The notes: a model not told the origin generated them from the letters alone. A stretch of DNA of 64,000 bases from Stappia indica (GCF_009789575.1 NZ_CP046908.1:2707001-2771000), one strand, 5' to 3'; shown: positions 34,216-44,676, counted from the first letter of the stretch. Program-made: numbers and translations.

Positions 34216-34944
34216 TCAGCCGTTGGCGTAGTACTGGCCACCGTTGATGGTCAGCACGGCGCCGGTCATGAACGCGGCTTCCTTCGAGGCGAGATAGGCA
34301 ACCGCAGCCGCGATCTCCTCCGCCTGGCCGAGCCGGCCGACCGGAATGCCCGCGATGATCCCCTCCAGAACCTTTTCCGGCACCGCCGCCACCATGTCGG
34401 TGTCGATATAGCCCGGGCAAATGGCGTTGACCGTGATGCCCTTGCGGGCGTTTTCGGACGCCAGCGCCTTGGTGAAACCGATCACGCCGGCCTTGGCGGC
34501 CGAGTAGTTGGTCTGGCCGAGCTGGCCCTTCTGTCCGTTTATGGACGAAATGTTGATGATGCGGCCGTGGCCGCGCTCGCGCATGCCGTCGATGACCGGG
34601 CGTGTCATGGTGAACATGGAATCGAGATTGGTGCGGATCACCGCCGACCACTGCTCGAAGTCCATCTTGTGGAACCAGCCGTCACGGGTGATGCCGGCAT
34701 TGTTGACGAGCACCTCCACGGCACCGAGGTCGGAAACCACCTGCCCCACACCCTGGTTGCAGGCCTCGGGATCGGCCACATCCCACTGGTAGACGTGGAT
34801 GCCCGTCTCCGCCTTGAACGCCTCGGCCTTCTCGGTGTTGCCGGCATAGGTCGCCGCCACCGTGTAGCCTGCGGCCTTCAGGCCCTTGGAGATGGCGGCG
34901 CCGATGCCACGCGTACCACCCGTCACGATTGCCACATTGCTCAT
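34216..34944 (-). CDS. phaB: Acetoacetyl-CoA reductase
   Basis: A short-chain dehydrogenase of 242 residues that reduces acetoacetyl-CoA to (R)-3-hydroxybutyryl-CoA with NADPH, in polyhydroxybutyrate synthesis and the ethylmalonyl-CoA pathway. The cofactor loop TGGTRGIG (about residues 9-16), NNAG, the catalytic Ser in NISSINGQKGQLGQTNYSAAKAG and the Tyr-x-x-x-Lys of that stretch are intact. The ATG at 34944 starts MSNVAIVTGG; the upstream ATG at 34962 has no better ribosome site. It follows phaA on the same strand after 152 bp. Confidence 0.95.
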   Translation of the reverse strand: MSNVAIVTGGTRGIGAAISKGLKAAGYTVAATYAGNTEKAEAFKAETGIHVYQWDVADPEACNQGVGQVVSDLGAVEVLVNNAGITRDGWFHKMDFEQWSAVIRTNLDSMFTMTRPVIDGMRERGHGRIINISSINGQKGQLGQTNYSAAKAGVIGFTKALASENARKGITVNAICPGYIDTDMVAAVPEKVLEGIIAGIPVGRLGQAEEIAAAVAYLASKEAAFMTGAVLTINGGQYYANG

Positions 34945-35096
34945 GCATTTCCTCCCGTTCAACTCGCGCTGCCGTGCCAGCCGCCGCCGACTGGCCCGGT
35001 CGCAGGCGAAGAGCCGATCCGGCTCCAGCCCGCAGTCCAGCCGATGGCGGCCGCCTGTGCCTTGACCGGCATCAAGCGCCCGCCATCAAATGATGG

Positions 35097-36278
35097 TCAG
35101 CGCTCCACGCAGAGCGCCACACCCATGCCGCCGCCGATGCACAGCGTCGCCAGGCCCTTCTTGGCGTCGCGGCGCGCCATCTCGTGCAGCAGCGTGACGA
35201 GCACGCGCGCGCCCGAGGCGCCGATCGGGTGACCGATGGCGATCGCGCCACCGTTGACGTTCACGATGTCCGGGTTCCAGCCCATGTCCTTGTTCACCGC
35301 ACAGGCCTGGGCGGCAAAGGCCTCGTTGGCCTCCACGAGATCGAGGTCCTCGACCTTCCAGCCGGCCTTGGCCAGCGCCTTGCGCGAGGCCGGGATCGGG
35401 CCGGAGCCCATGATCGTCGGATCGACACCGGCGGTTGCCCAGGAGGCCACACGGGCAAGCGGCGTCAGGCCGCGGCGTGCAGCCTCTGCCGCACTCATCA
35501 CAACCAGAGCAGCAGCGCCGTCGTTGATGCCCGACGCATTGCCCGCCGTTACCGAACCTTCCTTGGCAAAGGCCGGGCGCAGCTTGGTCATGCTGTCGAG
35601 GCTCGCGCCGTGGCGGATATACTCGTCGTCCTCGACGATCCGGTCGCCCTTGCGCTCCTTGATCGTCACCGGCGTGATCTCGTCCTTGAAGCGGCCGGCC
35701 TTCTGCGCGGCTTCCGCCTTGTTCTGCGAGGCGACCGCAAACTCGTCCTGCTGCTCGCGGGAGATCTGCCACTTCTGTGCGACGTTCTCGGCCGTCTGGC
35801 CCATGTGGTAGCCGTTGAAGGCGTCCCACAGACCATCCTTGATCATCGTGTCGATCATCTTGTAGTCGCCCATCTTGTAGCCGGCGCGCATATGGGCGCA
35901 ATGCGGCGACAGGGACATGTTCTCCTGGCCGCCGGCAACGATGATGGACGCATCGCCCGCCGCGATCTGCTGCATGGCGATGGCGACGGTACGCAGGCCC
36001 GAACCGCAGACCTGGTTCAGCACCCAGGCCGTCGCGCTGTCGGGGATACCGGCCAGGATGGCGGCCTGGCGTGCCGGGTTCTGGCCCTGGCCCGCCGTCA
36101 GCACCTGGCCGAACACGACCTCGTCGACATCGGCGGCGGCAACCGAGGCGCGCTCGAGCGCCGAGCGGATCGCTACAGCCCCGAGCTCATGGGCGGGCGT
36201 GTTTGCGAAAGCGCCGTTGAAGGATCCGACAGCGGTGCGCGTTGCGCTGACGATGACGACGTCGTTGGATGCGCTCAT
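35097..36278 (-). CDS. phaA: Acetyl-CoA acetyltransferase (beta-ketothiolase)
   Basis: A biosynthetic thiolase of 393 residues that condenses two acetyl-CoA to acetoacetyl-CoA. The nucleophilic Cys is in [10 protein letters not shown] (about residue 90), the catalytic His in [14 protein letters not shown] and the second Cys in [10 protein letters not shown] near the end. The ATG at 36278 starts [18 protein letters not shown]; the open frame upstream is not protein-like. Same strand as phaB and divergent from phaR, the usual alphaproteobacterial pha arrangement. Confidence 0.96.
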   Translation of the reverse strand: MSASNDVVIVSATRTAVGSFNGAFANTPAHELGAVAIRSALERASVAAADVDEVVFGQVLTAGQGQNPARQAAILAGIPDSATAWVLNQVCGSGLRTVAIAMQQIAAGDASIIVAGGQENMSLSPHCAHMRAGYKMGDYKMIDTMIKDGLWDAFNGYHMGQTAENVAQKWQISREQQDEFAVASQNKAEAAQKAGRFKDEITPVTIKERKGDRIVEDDEYIRHGASLDSMTKLRPAFAKEGSVTAGNASGINDGAAALVVMSAAEAARRGLTPLARVASWATAGVDPTIMGSGPIPASRKALAKAGWKVEDLDLVEANEAFAAQACAVNKDMGWNPDIVNVNGGAIAIGHPIGASGARVLVTLLHEMARRDAKKGLATLCIGGGMGVALCVER

Positions 36279-36625
36279 TTCATGATCTCCCGAAAAACCG
36301 GACCTCCCGTGGCGCGAGCAATCCCCCTGGTTGTTGTTCGGCTGCCTGCGCGTTTCTCGCAAACTAGAGACGCCCGCCCGCCAAGTGTCAACCGCAACAC
36401 CCCGTAGCCATCGGCGATTTTCCCGCTCGCCGGGTCATCCTTTCGGTGCAGTCCGGGTGCTGCCTGACAAGTTTGACAAAACGGTGGTGCGCCCGCCTAC
36501 GATTGGCTTATCGTGCGACAGGAAAAAGTCGCGGAGGGTGCAGGTTGATCTGCCGGCCGCGGCCCAGGGAGGAATGCCGCAACGGCTTGCGGGCCGGGGC
36601 GCGAAGCCGGGATCCGAAAATCGAC
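36279..36625. other. Divergent phaA-phaR promoter region
   Basis: About 350 bp between phaA and phaR. TTGACA at 36473-36478 could be a -35 element facing phaR, but no good -10 lies at 16-18 bp. I did not find a certain PhaR site. No gene. Confidence 0.4.
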
Positions 36626-37225
36626 ATGGCTACAAAAAGCAACGAGCCGACCATCATCAAGAAATACGCAAACCGGCGTCTCTACAACACCGGGACCAGC
36701 ACATACGTAACGCTGGAAGACCTCGCCCTGATGGTGAAGGACGAGGAAGATTTCGTGGTCTTCGACGCGAAGACGGGCGACGAGATCACTCGCTCCGTGC
36801 TCACCCAGATCATCTTCGAGCAGGAGAACAAGGGACAGAACCTGCTGCCGATCACATTCCTGCGTCAGCTGATCCGCTTCTATGGCGACAGCATGCAGAA
36901 CGTGGTGCCGTCCTATCTCGACTTCTCGATATCCTCGCTCACCAGGGAGCAGGACAAGCTGCGCGAGCAGATGGCCAGCGCCTTCGGCTCTACAGCCTTC
37001 GACGCGATCGAGGACCAGGTGAAGCGCAACGCGGAGATCTTCGATCGCGCCATGCGCATGTTCCTGCCCTTCGGCACCGGCAAGGAGGGGGAAGCCCAGG
37101 CACGGGCGGCAGACCCTGCGAGAGGTACCGAACCTGCGAGCGCCGACGATCTCGACGCGCTGAAAAAGCAGCTCGCCGACATGCAGAAGAAGATCGACGC
37201 CATCGCCGGCGGCGGCCGCGAGTAG
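36626..37225 (+). CDS. phaR: Polyhydroxyalkanoate synthesis repressor PhaR
   Basis: A regulator of 199 residues that binds DNA and PHB granules. The N-terminal PHB/PHA accumulation-regulator DNA-binding domain is clear (IIKKYANRRLYNTGTSTYVTLEDLA, residues 9-33), followed by the PHB-binding region (FLRQLIRFYGDSMQNVVPSYLDFSI). The C-terminus is a short coiled coil (DDLDALKKQLADMQKKIDAI). It controls phasin and PHB synthesis genes. Divergent from phaA. Translation start 36626 has only a weak ribosome site. Confidence 0.94.
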   Translation: MATKSNEPTIIKKYANRRLYNTGTSTYVTLEDLALMVKDEEDFVVFDAKTGDEITRSVLTQIIFEQENKGQNLLPITFLRQLIRFYGDSMQNVVPSYLDFSISSLTREQDKLREQMASAFGSTAFDAIEDQVKRNAEIFDRAMRMFLPFGTGKEGEAQARAADPARGTEPASADDLDALKKQLADMQKKIDAIAGGGRE

Positions 37226-37252
37226 TTCGCAGCCGGCCGCCGGATTCCGGCG

Positions 37253-37687
37253 TCAGCCGCGGTCGGCGCCGAAGCCGGCCGCTTCGATGCCCGCCACGGC
37301 GCAGGCCTCGTCATTGTCCGAAGTGTCGCCGCTGATGCCGACGGCACCGAGGATCTCGCCGCCTTCGCCAGCGCGAATCAGCACGCCGCCCGGCACCGGA
37401 ACGATGGCGCCGCCCGCGACACCATTCAGGGCCTGCACGAAATGCGGCCGCGTCTTCGCATTCTCGTCGAGCCAGCGCGAACCGGCCCCCACCGCAATCG
37501 CCCCATAGGCCTTGCCGCTCGCCACCTGCGGCCGCAGGATCGAGGATCCATCCTGGCGCTTCAGCGCGACAAGATGGCCTCCGGCGTCGAGCACGGCGAC
37601 GGTGAGCGGCTTGAGGCCGAGTTCGGCGCCCTTGGCGAGCGCCGCATCGACAATCTTTTCCGCGCTGGAAAGGGTCAGTTTGCTCAT
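37253..37687 (-). CDS. GlcG/HbpS-family protein
   Basis: A small protein of 144 residues. The GlcG/HbpS fold is recognised from KIVDAALAKGAELGLKPLTVAVLDAGGHLVALKRQDGS, then ASGKAYGAIAVG, VPVPGGVLIRAGEGGEILGAVGISG and DNDEACAVAGIEA. Family members bind haem, cobalamin or other cofactors or act beside glycolate and diol metabolism; no certain role here. It converges on phaR, and its promoter lies in the 204-bp gap shared with the gamma-glutamyltransferase. Confidence 0.87.
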   Translation of the reverse strand: MSKLTLSSAEKIVDAALAKGAELGLKPLTVAVLDAGGHLVALKRQDGSSILRPQVASGKAYGAIAVGAGSRWLDENAKTRPHFVQALNGVAGGAIVPVPGGVLIRAGEGGEILGAVGISGDTSDNDEACAVAGIEAAGFGADRG

Positions 37688-37891
37688 TTTCTATGGTCTC
37701 CGTGCCGGCATCCGATAATCTTTGCCAGTCCATGGCTAGCAGCGTCACCGCTTGCCACCAACGGACAAGAACGACAAGCACTCGTTCCCCAGAGACGAAA
37801 ATCCTCCCGCCGACCGGCGGACCTTCCCGCCTGACGGCCGGCCGATCCTCGAGGTTCGCGAACCGGCGCAAGACCAGAACAAGGATGGACC

Positions 37892-39484
37892 ATGCGCGAC
37901 TTCCATGCACCGGGACGCTCCTGCGTCCATGCCACCACCGCAATGGCGGCAACCTCGCATCCGCTGGCGAGCGCGGCCGCACTGGAAATGCTGCAGGCCG
38001 GAGGCAACGCCGTCGACGCCGCCGTGGCCGCCTCGGCGGTGCTTGCGGTCGTCGAGCCGCAGATGACCGGCATCGGCGGCGACTGTTTCGCCATCGTCGC
38101 CCGGCCCGACGGGTCGGTCCACGGGATCAACGGCTCGGGGCCCGCACCGAAGGCGGCAACGCCCGCGCGGCTTGCCGAACTCGGCGTAACGAGCATCGAC
38201 GCACAGGGCCCCCATTCGGTCACCGTTCCGGGAGCCATTCGCGCCTGGCACGACCTTCTTGCCGCTCACGGCCGCCGCGGCTTCGCAGAAGTGCTCAAGC
38301 GCGCGATCTCCTATGCCAGGGACGGCTACCCGGTCGCACCGCGCGTTGCCCATGACTGGGCGCTGGCGGTCCCCAAGCTTGCCGCCGACCAGGGCGCGCG
38401 CGACAGCTATCTCTTCGGCGGCGCCGCGCCCAAGGCCGGCGACATCGTCCGTCAGCCGGCCCTGGCACGCACGCTGCAGAAGATTGCCTCGGAAGGCCCC
38501 TCCGGCTTCTACGAGGGCGAGGTCGCCCGCGATATCGTCGACACGCTGGCAGCCCGCGGCGGCCTGATGAGCCTCGATGATCTCGCCGGCATGACCACCC
38601 TGCCGATGCCGCCGGTGATCCGCTCCTATCGCGGCATCGACGTCGCCGAGCTTCCGCCCAACGGCCAGGGGTTCATCGCGCTTGTCATGCTGGGCCTGCT
38701 GGAGCGTTTCGACCTCGCCTCTCTCGATCCGCTGGGTACCACCCGCTTCCATCTCGAACTGGAGGCCGGCCGCCTTGCCTATTCGGTGCGCGACCTGTTC
38801 CTCGCCGATCCGGACCACATGCAACACGGGCCGGACGCCTTCCTCGCCTCCGACTATCTCGACGAGCTGGCGAGCAGGATCTCTGCGTCGGCCCGCATCC
38901 CGGAGATCCCGCCTGCCCTGCTCGGCCCCTCGTCGGACACGGTCTACCTGACGGTGGTCGACGGCGAAGGCATGGCCGTCTCCTTCATCAACTCCGTCTA
39001 CAAGAGCTTCGGGTCCGGCATCTGCGCGCCGAAAAGCGGCGTCATGCTGCAGAACCGCGGCGCCTGTTTCCGCCTGGAGCCAGGGCATCCGAACTGCATC
39101 GACGGCGGCAAGCGGCCCTTGCACACCATCATCCCGGCCATGGCGCTGAAGGACGGCCGCCCCTATCTCTCCTTCGGCGTGATGGGAGGCGGCTACCAGC
39201 CCTGCGGCCATGCCCATGTGCTGAGCAACATCGTCGATTTCGGTATGGATCCGCAGGAGGCCATCGACGCTCCGCGCATGTTCTTCGACGAGACCACGCA
39301 CGTGCTGCAGGCAGAGCGTCACGTGCCGCCGGCCACATTGGAGGGCCTGCGCAAGCTCGGTCATCAGGTGGACGTTGTCGCAGAGCCGATCGGCGGCGGC
39401 CAGGCGATCCTCATCGACCGTGCCCGCGGGGTGTTGGTCGGCGGCTCCGATCCGCGCAAGGACGGTTGCGCCATCGGCTATTGA
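37892..39484 (+). CDS. ggt: Gamma-glutamyltransferase family protein
   Basis: An N-terminal nucleophile hydrolase of 530 residues that would cleave gamma-glutamyl bonds (glutathione breakdown or gamma-glutamyl amides). The precursor is processed before the Thr of SSDTVYLTVVDGEGMAVSFINS (near residue 350), and the catalytic GSGICAPKSGVML segment follows. The usual signal peptide is missing at the N-terminus (MRDFHAPGRSCVHATTAMAA), so this is probably a cytoplasmic YwrD-type member of the family. Divergent from the GlcG-like gene. Confidence 0.9.
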   Translation: MRDFHAPGRSCVHATTAMAATSHPLASAAALEMLQAGGNAVDAAVAASAVLAVVEPQMTGIGGDCFAIVARPDGSVHGINGSGPAPKAATPARLAELGVTSIDAQGPHSVTVPGAIRAWHDLLAAHGRRGFAEVLKRAISYARDGYPVAPRVAHDWALAVPKLAADQGARDSYLFGGAAPKAGDIVRQPALARTLQKIASEGPSGFYEGEVARDIVDTLAARGGLMSLDDLAGMTTLPMPPVIRSYRGIDVAELPPNGQGFIALVMLGLLERFDLASLDPLGTTRFHLELEAGRLAYSVRDLFLADPDHMQHGPDAFLASDYLDELASRISASARIPEIPPALLGPSSDTVYLTVVDGEGMAVSFINSVYKSFGSGICAPKSGVMLQNRGACFRLEPGHPNCIDGGKRPLHTIIPAMALKDGRPYLSFGVMGGGYQPCGHAHVLSNIVDFGMDPQEAIDAPRMFFDETTHVLQAERHVPPATLEGLRKLGHQVDVVAEPIGGGQAILIDRARGVLVGGSDPRKDGCAIGY

Positions 39485-39520
39485 GCCGGGGGGACGTCCC
39501 TGCCCTCGCGAAACCCGAGG

Positions 39521-39856
39521 TCAGCGGCTGACGGCGAGCACCCGCCCGGGAGCAGACAGGCGCGGCTGGCGCTCCGCCAGCCGATAGGCCTCGAGCGCCT
39601 GCTCGGGCGCCGCCCTTCGGCGCACGCGCAACTGCGGCACGTGCTCACGCATGGCAATGAGTTGGGCGAGAAAAGCCGCCTGCGGACGATAGAGGCGGGC
39701 GAAGCGATCGCTGCGCGGCTCGCTGACCGGCGCGACCGGGACGACGGCACGGGCGGCAGACGCAGGTGTGGCGTTGCCCGTCGAGGACACCGTGCTGGTG
39801 ACCCGTCGATACTCTCCTGGTCCTGCCGCGGGACGTCTGCCCTGCTCGATCCGCAT
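39521..39856 (-). CDS. Small conserved hypothetical protein (rhizobial type)
   Basis: An Arg- and Ala-rich protein of 111 residues. The segment YRPQAAFLAQLIAMREHVPQLRVRRRAAPEQALEAYR recalls a group of small proteins found across Hyphomicrobiales, in which FLAQLIA precedes a run of Arg and an Ala-Tyr ending. No domain or function is known. It ends 36 bp from the end of ggt on the other strand. Confidence 0.6.
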   Translation of the reverse strand: MRIEQGRRPAAGPGEYRRVTSTVSSTGNATPASAARAVVPVAPVSEPRSDRFARLYRPQAAFLAQLIAMREHVPQLRVRRRAAPEQALEAYRLAERQPRLSAPGRVLAVSR

Positions 39857-40031
39857 TTCCGCCTCCCAGGCGTGCCAATTTGATACATTGGCGTTGTTCC
39901 TAGGGAATTTAGCGCAAATGCCGTGCCAGTCGATAACCTTTTGTTAACTTTTGACGCAAGGGAAGATTGCAGCGCGTCCTTGTCCCCCGCTTTTCAGGAG
40001 CGTCCGGGCGGCGACGCCCCCCGCGCGACCA

Positions 40032-40457
40032 TCAACGATACTGATCGCCGTTGGACACGCCGAAATCGCGGCGCGCTCCGGTGATGGTGATTGAAAAGCC
40101 CGCGATCACGTCGACCAACGACACGCACATCAGGATGAAGAACACCGACGTCGCGGCCTTGCCGACCGTGAGAAACTCCACGAGGTAGGCGATGAAGACC
40201 AGCGTGGAAAAGATATGATCCGCGAGCGCCGAGACCCCGGTGCGGGTCGCCTTCAGCAATTCGAGGAAAAGCAGCACCAGGGCGCAAAGGATCATCAGGT
40301 CGCCGCCCAGCAACGAAAAGCGCGCCCCAGACACCAGGTCGAGTGTGACGACAGGAACCAGCCAGGGATTGCCGCCGGCGCCGAACAGGCCGAAAGCGAC
40401 GATGTTGTAGGCGATCAGCGGCAACACGGTGAGCGGAATCGAAGCGATCAGCGGCAT
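40032..40457 (-). CDS. Small four-helix membrane protein, unknown function
   Basis: An integral membrane protein of 141 residues with four hydrophobic helices (MPLIASIPLTVLPLIAYNIV; FSLLGGDLMILCALVLLFLELL; IFSTLVFIAYLVEFL; FFILMCVSLVDVIAGFSITI). It ends with a soluble ARRDFGVSNGDQYR. Similar proteins are annotated as hypothetical in rhizobia. The ATG at 40457 begins the first helix; the open frame upstream is not used. Downstream of amtB on the same strand but separated by a terminator. Confidence 0.72.
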   Translation of the reverse strand: MPLIASIPLTVLPLIAYNIVAFGLFGAGGNPWLVPVVTLDLVSGARFSLLGGDLMILCALVLLFLELLKATRTGVSALADHIFSTLVFIAYLVEFLTVGKAATSVFFILMCVSLVDVIAGFSITITGARRDFGVSNGDQYR

Positions 40458-40613
40458 GACAGGTCCTCGTTGTGCCGGACGAAGATCCGGGCGGGCTCCC
40501 GAACAACGGCCACGGCGCGGCAGACTGCCAGGCGAATCGCGGTCGCAGGCGAACGAGGATGGCCGCCCGGCACCTTGCAGGCAATCGGCAACCGCCCCTC
40601 GCAATCGGAAACG

Positions 40614-40644
40614 AAAAAAGCCCGGGGCACGGGGCCCCGGGCTT
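40614..40644 (-). terminator. Rho-independent terminator after amtB
   Basis: On the minus strand, GCCCGGGGCCCCGTGCCCCGGGC followed by TTTTTTCG, 54 bp after the amtB stop. A strong GC stem. Confidence 0.88.
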
Positions 40645-40697
40645 CAAGGTGCAACCGTCGGTCACGGCGGCTGCTTCGGGAGATGGGTCGGCAGGGC

Positions 40698-42038
40698 TCA
40701 GACGCGCTGGCTGCCCTGACCGAATTCCGGATAGGCCTCAATGCCGACCTCGGCCTTGTCGAGACCAAGGGCCTCTTCCTCGGCCGACGCGCGGATGCCG
40801 ATCGTCGACTTCAGGATCATCCAGACGACCAGGCTGATCACGAAGGTGAAGACGCCATAGGCGACGATGCCGATGATCTGGACCGAGTAGGACGCATCGC
40901 TGTTGGACAGCGGCACGATCAGCGTGCCCCAGATGCCGGCCACAAGGTGGACCGGGATGGCACCAACGACGTCGTCGATCTTCAGCTTGTCGAGCAGCGG
41001 CACGGTGAAGACGACGATCACGCCGCCGACGGCGCCGATGAACACGGCCTGCCAGACGGACGGAGCAAGCGGCTCCGCGGTGATCGAGACCAGACCGGCA
41101 AGGGCGCCGTTCAGGGCCATCGTCACGTCGACCTTCTTGTACAGAACCTGCGTCAGGATCACGGCCACGACCACGCCGGCGGCAGCCGCCATGTTGGTGT
41201 TGGCGAAGATGCGCGAGATGTCCGTCACATCGCCGATCGTGCCCATGGCAAGCTGCGAGGCGCCGTTGAAGCCGAACCAGCCGAGCCACAGGATGAACGT
41301 GCCGAGGGTTGCCAGCGGCATGGACGAGCCGGGCATCGGGTGCACGCCATTGGCCGTGTACTTGCCGGTACGCGCACCGAGCACGAGGGCACCGGCGAGC
41401 GCCGCCCAGCCGCCGACCGAGTGGACGAGCGTGGAACCGGCGAAGTCCGAGAAGCCCATGCCGTCGAGCCAGCCCGCACCCCACTCCCACGAGCCGGCGA
41501 CCGGATAGATGAAGCCGGTCAGGACGACGGTGAAGGCAAGGAAGGGCCACAGCTTGATGCGCTCGGCCAGCGTGCCGGAGACGATCGAGGCCGTGGTGGC
41601 GCAGAACACCATCTGGAAGAACCAGTCGGAAGCGGTCGAATAGCCCGTGTCGAGGGCGTTGCCGCCGACCGCATCGAAGGCATACGGACCGAAGGAGCCG
41701 ATGTAGCCGCCGTCGACGCCGGTATACATGAGGTTATAGCCGGTGATCCAGAACATCAGACCGGCGATCGAGTACAGCGTGATGTTCTTCAGGCACTGCA
41801 TGGAGACGTTCTTGGCCCGCACCATGCCGGCCTCGAGCATGGCGAAACCGGCCGCCATCCACATGACCAGGAAGCCGCCGAGAAGGAACAGCAGCGTGTT
41901 GAAGATGTAGGCCGTCTCCGAGGCCAGCGCATACTGGGGCGCCTCGGGAGCCGCCGCCGTATCCTGCGCGAGAGCCGCACCAGCCGCCGCGAGAAGCGCA
42001 AGCGAGGCCGTTCCGGCAAGTTTGAGAGTTGCTTTCAT
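40698..42038 (-). CDS. amtB: Ammonium transporter AmtB
   Basis: An ammonium channel of 446 residues. A signal peptide (MKATLKLAGTASLALLAAAGAALAQ) is followed by 11 membrane helices. The family stretch GSWEWGAGWLDGMGFSDFAGSTLVHSVGG (about residues 185-215) contains a conserved pore-lining Asp and His. GlnK binds its cytoplasmic face when nitrogen is plentiful. The ATG at 42038 begins the signal peptide. It follows glnK by 23 bp, the standard glnK-amtB operon, under the sigma-54-like promoter at 42534-42549. Confidence 0.96.
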   Translation of the reverse strand: MKATLKLAGTASLALLAAAGAALAQDTAAAPEAPQYALASETAYIFNTLLFLLGGFLVMWMAAGFAMLEAGMVRAKNVSMQCLKNITLYSIAGLMFWITGYNLMYTGVDGGYIGSFGPYAFDAVGGNALDTGYSTASDWFFQMVFCATTASIVSGTLAERIKLWPFLAFTVVLTGFIYPVAGSWEWGAGWLDGMGFSDFAGSTLVHSVGGWAALAGALVLGARTGKYTANGVHPMPGSSMPLATLGTFILWLGWFGFNGASQLAMGTIGDVTDISRIFANTNMAAAAGVVVAVILTQVLYKKVDVTMALNGALAGLVSITAEPLAPSVWQAVFIGAVGGVIVVFTVPLLDKLKIDDVVGAIPVHLVAGIWGTLIVPLSNSDASYSVQIIGIVAYGVFTFVISLVVWMILKSTIGIRASAEEEALGLDKAEVGIEAYPEFGQGSQRV

Positions 42039-42061
42039 TGGAATTCCCCTGCTCGAATGGA

Positions 42062-42727
<666 letters not shown>

Positions 42728-42755
42728 TTATGTGCACAAGTTTTAGGCAGGCGGC

Positions 42756-43316
42756 TCAGGCGCTGAACCCGCCGTCCTCCAGAAAGGCCGCTTCCGCGGG
42801 CGTGCTCTCACGTCCCAGTGCCGCATTGCGATGGGGGAAGCGGCCGAACCGCCGGATCACGTCCAGATGGATCAGGGCGTAGAGATAGGACTGCTCGTCG
42901 CCGAGACGGCGGAACAGGTCGACGCTGCGTTCCTGGTCCGCCATATCCTCGGAGTGCTCGAAAGGCAGGTAGAAGAAGGGGCGCGCCGCCTTCGGGAATG
43001 CACGGTCGAAGCCCTGGGCAAGCACGGTTCCCGCAATGCGCCGTGCCCTGGCGTCCGAAGCAAAGGCCAACGCATCGCCGCGAAACAGGTTGCGCGGAAA
43101 CTGGTCGAGCAGAAGAAGCAGGGCGAGCGCGCCATGCGGTGTCTCGGCCCAGCCGTCCAGTGCCCCGTCCCGGGCCTGCTCGACAAGCGGAGCAAAATTC
43201 TCCCGGATCTTCGCGTCGAAGCCATCGTCGCGGGCGAACCACCTTGCGGGCCCCGCCGTCCACCAGAAATCCAGAATGTCGATCGCCTCGGGCTTGCCGC
43301 TGCTGGTCACGGGCAT
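42756..43316 (-). CDS. DUF924-family protein
   Basis: A protein of 186 residues. The DUF924 signature is DILDFWWTAGPARWFARDDGFDAKI at the N-terminus, LALLLLLDQFPRNLFRGDALAFASD in the centre and FFYLPFEHSEDMADQERSV later. The all-helical fold resembles TPR-like bundles; no activity is established. The ATG at 43316 starts MPVTSSGKPEAID; an in-frame ATG at 43346 is less likely. Confidence 0.88.
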   Translation of the reverse strand: MPVTSSGKPEAIDILDFWWTAGPARWFARDDGFDAKIRENFAPLVEQARDGALDGWAETPHGALALLLLLDQFPRNLFRGDALAFASDARARRIAGTVLAQGFDRAFPKAARPFFYLPFEHSEDMADQERSVDLFRRLGDEQSYLYALIHLDVIRRFGRFPHRNAALGRESTPAEAAFLEDGGFSA

Positions 43317-43431
43317 ATTCTCCTGTCTGTTTGAAAATCCGCCCACCCGGCCACAGGCCTGGGACGGGCGAAAAGCTGGGGTCGCGCCGGCGCCGAGCCG
43401 GCCTGTCCCTCATATCGGCGGGGAGCGCACA

Positions 43432-43665
43432 TTGGACAAGGTTGATCTGGAACTGGATCTCAAGGGGCTGAAATGCCCGCTGCCGGTCCTCAAGACCCGC
43501 AAGGCCATCGCCGGGCTGACGGCAGGTGCACGAGTGCGCGTGCTGTCCACCGATCCGATGTCCGTCATCGACATCCCGCATTTCTGCCAGGAGGCCGGAC
43601 ACAAGCTGATCTCGCGCGAGACAGACGGCGACGAGGTCCACGTCTTCCTGCTGGAACGCGCCTGA
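43432..43665 (+). CDS. TusA-like sulfur-carrier protein
   Basis: A small protein of 77 residues of the TusA/SirA family. The motif LKCPLPVLKTRKAI (residues 11-24) holds the Cys that carries persulfide sulfur. It is followed by GARVRVLSTDPMSVIDIPHFCQEAGHKLI, the usual second half. It may pass sulfur for tRNA thiolation or molybdopterin chemistry; the partner is unknown. The TTG at 43432 is taken as start, because GGGGAG lies 6 nt upstream and no ATG fits. Confidence 0.85.
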   Translation: MDKVDLELDLKGLKCPLPVLKTRKAIAGLTAGARVRVLSTDPMSVIDIPHFCQEAGHKLISRETDGDEVHVFLLERA

Positions 43666-43677
43666 AGCGTGCGCCGG

Positions 43678-43971
43678 TCACCCCTGCGCAAACGCATCCA
43701 TCTTCCGTGCAAGCCGGATGTCGAGATCGGTGAGGCCGCCGGCATCATGGGTCGACAGGACGACTTCCACCGTCCGGTACACATTGGACCATTCGGGATG
43801 GTGGTTCAGCTTCTCGGCGACCAAGGCGACCCGCGTCATGAAGCCGAAGGCCTCGTTGAAATCCTTGAACGCAAAGGTCCGGGTGATCGCATCGCGCCCA
43901 TCCACCTCGCGCCAGTCCGGCAACCCGGCAAGAGCATCGGCCCGGGCCTCCGGCGACAGCTTTTCGGTCAT
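43678..43971 (-). CDS. phhB: Pterin-4a-carbinolamine dehydratase
   Basis: A protein of 97 residues that recycles tetrahydropterin cofactor after phenylalanine hydroxylase. The signature [[24 protein letters not shown]] with the two His and the Asp of [12 protein letters not shown] are present. The ATG at 43971 starts [17 protein letters not shown]; a further ATG at 44004 is less likely. No phenylalanine hydroxylase gene is visible in the window. Convergent with the TusA-like gene. Confidence 0.9.
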   Translation of the reverse strand: MTEKLSPEARADALAGLPDWREVDGRDAITRTFAFKDFNEAFGFMTRVALVAEKLNHHPEWSNVYRTVEVVLSTHDAGGLTDLDIRLARKMDAFAQG

Positions 43972-44100
43972 GGCAATCTCCTGCAAGTGTGGCGAGGCAC
44001 GCATTCACGCGCTTCTGCAAAGGGACCACGCCTGGCGATGCATGACAACCGCCCGATCAAAACGACCGCCGGAGAGACCTCCGACCGGCAAGGAGGATGA

Positions 44101-44550
44101 GTGACCGCGATCCTGTTCGTCTGCCTTGGCAACATCTGCCGCTCACCGCTGGCCGAGGGTATTCTCCGCCACCGCATCCGGGCCGCCGGTCTCGAGCACG
44201 CCGTCTCGGTCGACAGTGCCGGCACGGCTGCCTGGCACACAGGCAAGACGCCGGATCCGCGCTCCATCGCGGTCGCCGCCCGCAACGGCATCGACCTGAC
44301 GGGCCAGCGCGCGCGCCAGGTGACGACAGCCGACTTCAAGACCTTCGACATCATCCTGGCCATGGATGCGGCCAATCTCGCCGAGCTTCGCGCCCGCGCG
44401 CCTGCCGGATCGCGGGCCGAAGTCCGGCGCTTTCTCGGCCGCGACGTGCCCGATCCCTATTACGGCGGGCCGGAAGGGTTCGACCACGTGTTTCGCATGC
44501 TGGACGAGGGGTGCGTCGCCCTTGTCGCCGAACTTTCTGAACGCCCCTGA
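44101..44550 (+). CDS. Low-molecular-weight protein-tyrosine phosphatase
   Basis: A cytoplasmic phosphatase of 149 residues. The P-loop VCLGNICRSPLAEG (residues 7-20) has the nucleophilic Cys and the Arg of C-x5-R-S. The general acid Asp is in VPDPYYGG (near residue 121). The GTG at 44101 starts the protein and follows GGAGGA. Bacterial members of this type act in exopolysaccharide or stress signalling; a link to the gmd-fcl cassette is not evident. Confidence 0.92.
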   Translation: MTAILFVCLGNICRSPLAEGILRHRIRAAGLEHAVSVDSAGTAAWHTGKTPDPRSIAVAARNGIDLTGQRARQVTTADFKTFDIILAMDAANLAELRARAPAGSRAEVRRFLGRDVPDPYYGGPEGFDHVFRMLDEGCVALVAELSERP

Positions 44551-44676
44551 CGTCGCACCCATTCAAACCGCGGGTCCGCGTACCTACGTGTCTCCTGGGG
44601 CGGGGATCCCGTTCAGGGTCGGCAAACGGCCGGCCACCGAATGAACGGACCGACACGTCACGAAAGGAGGCCTGCG

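Noticed and set aside
39521-40457. A defence or toxin-antitoxin system from the two small hypothetical genes after ggt
   Set aside because: They are on the same strand but 175 bp apart, with no nuclease, toxin or antitoxin motif. Both resemble conserved core rhizobial proteins.
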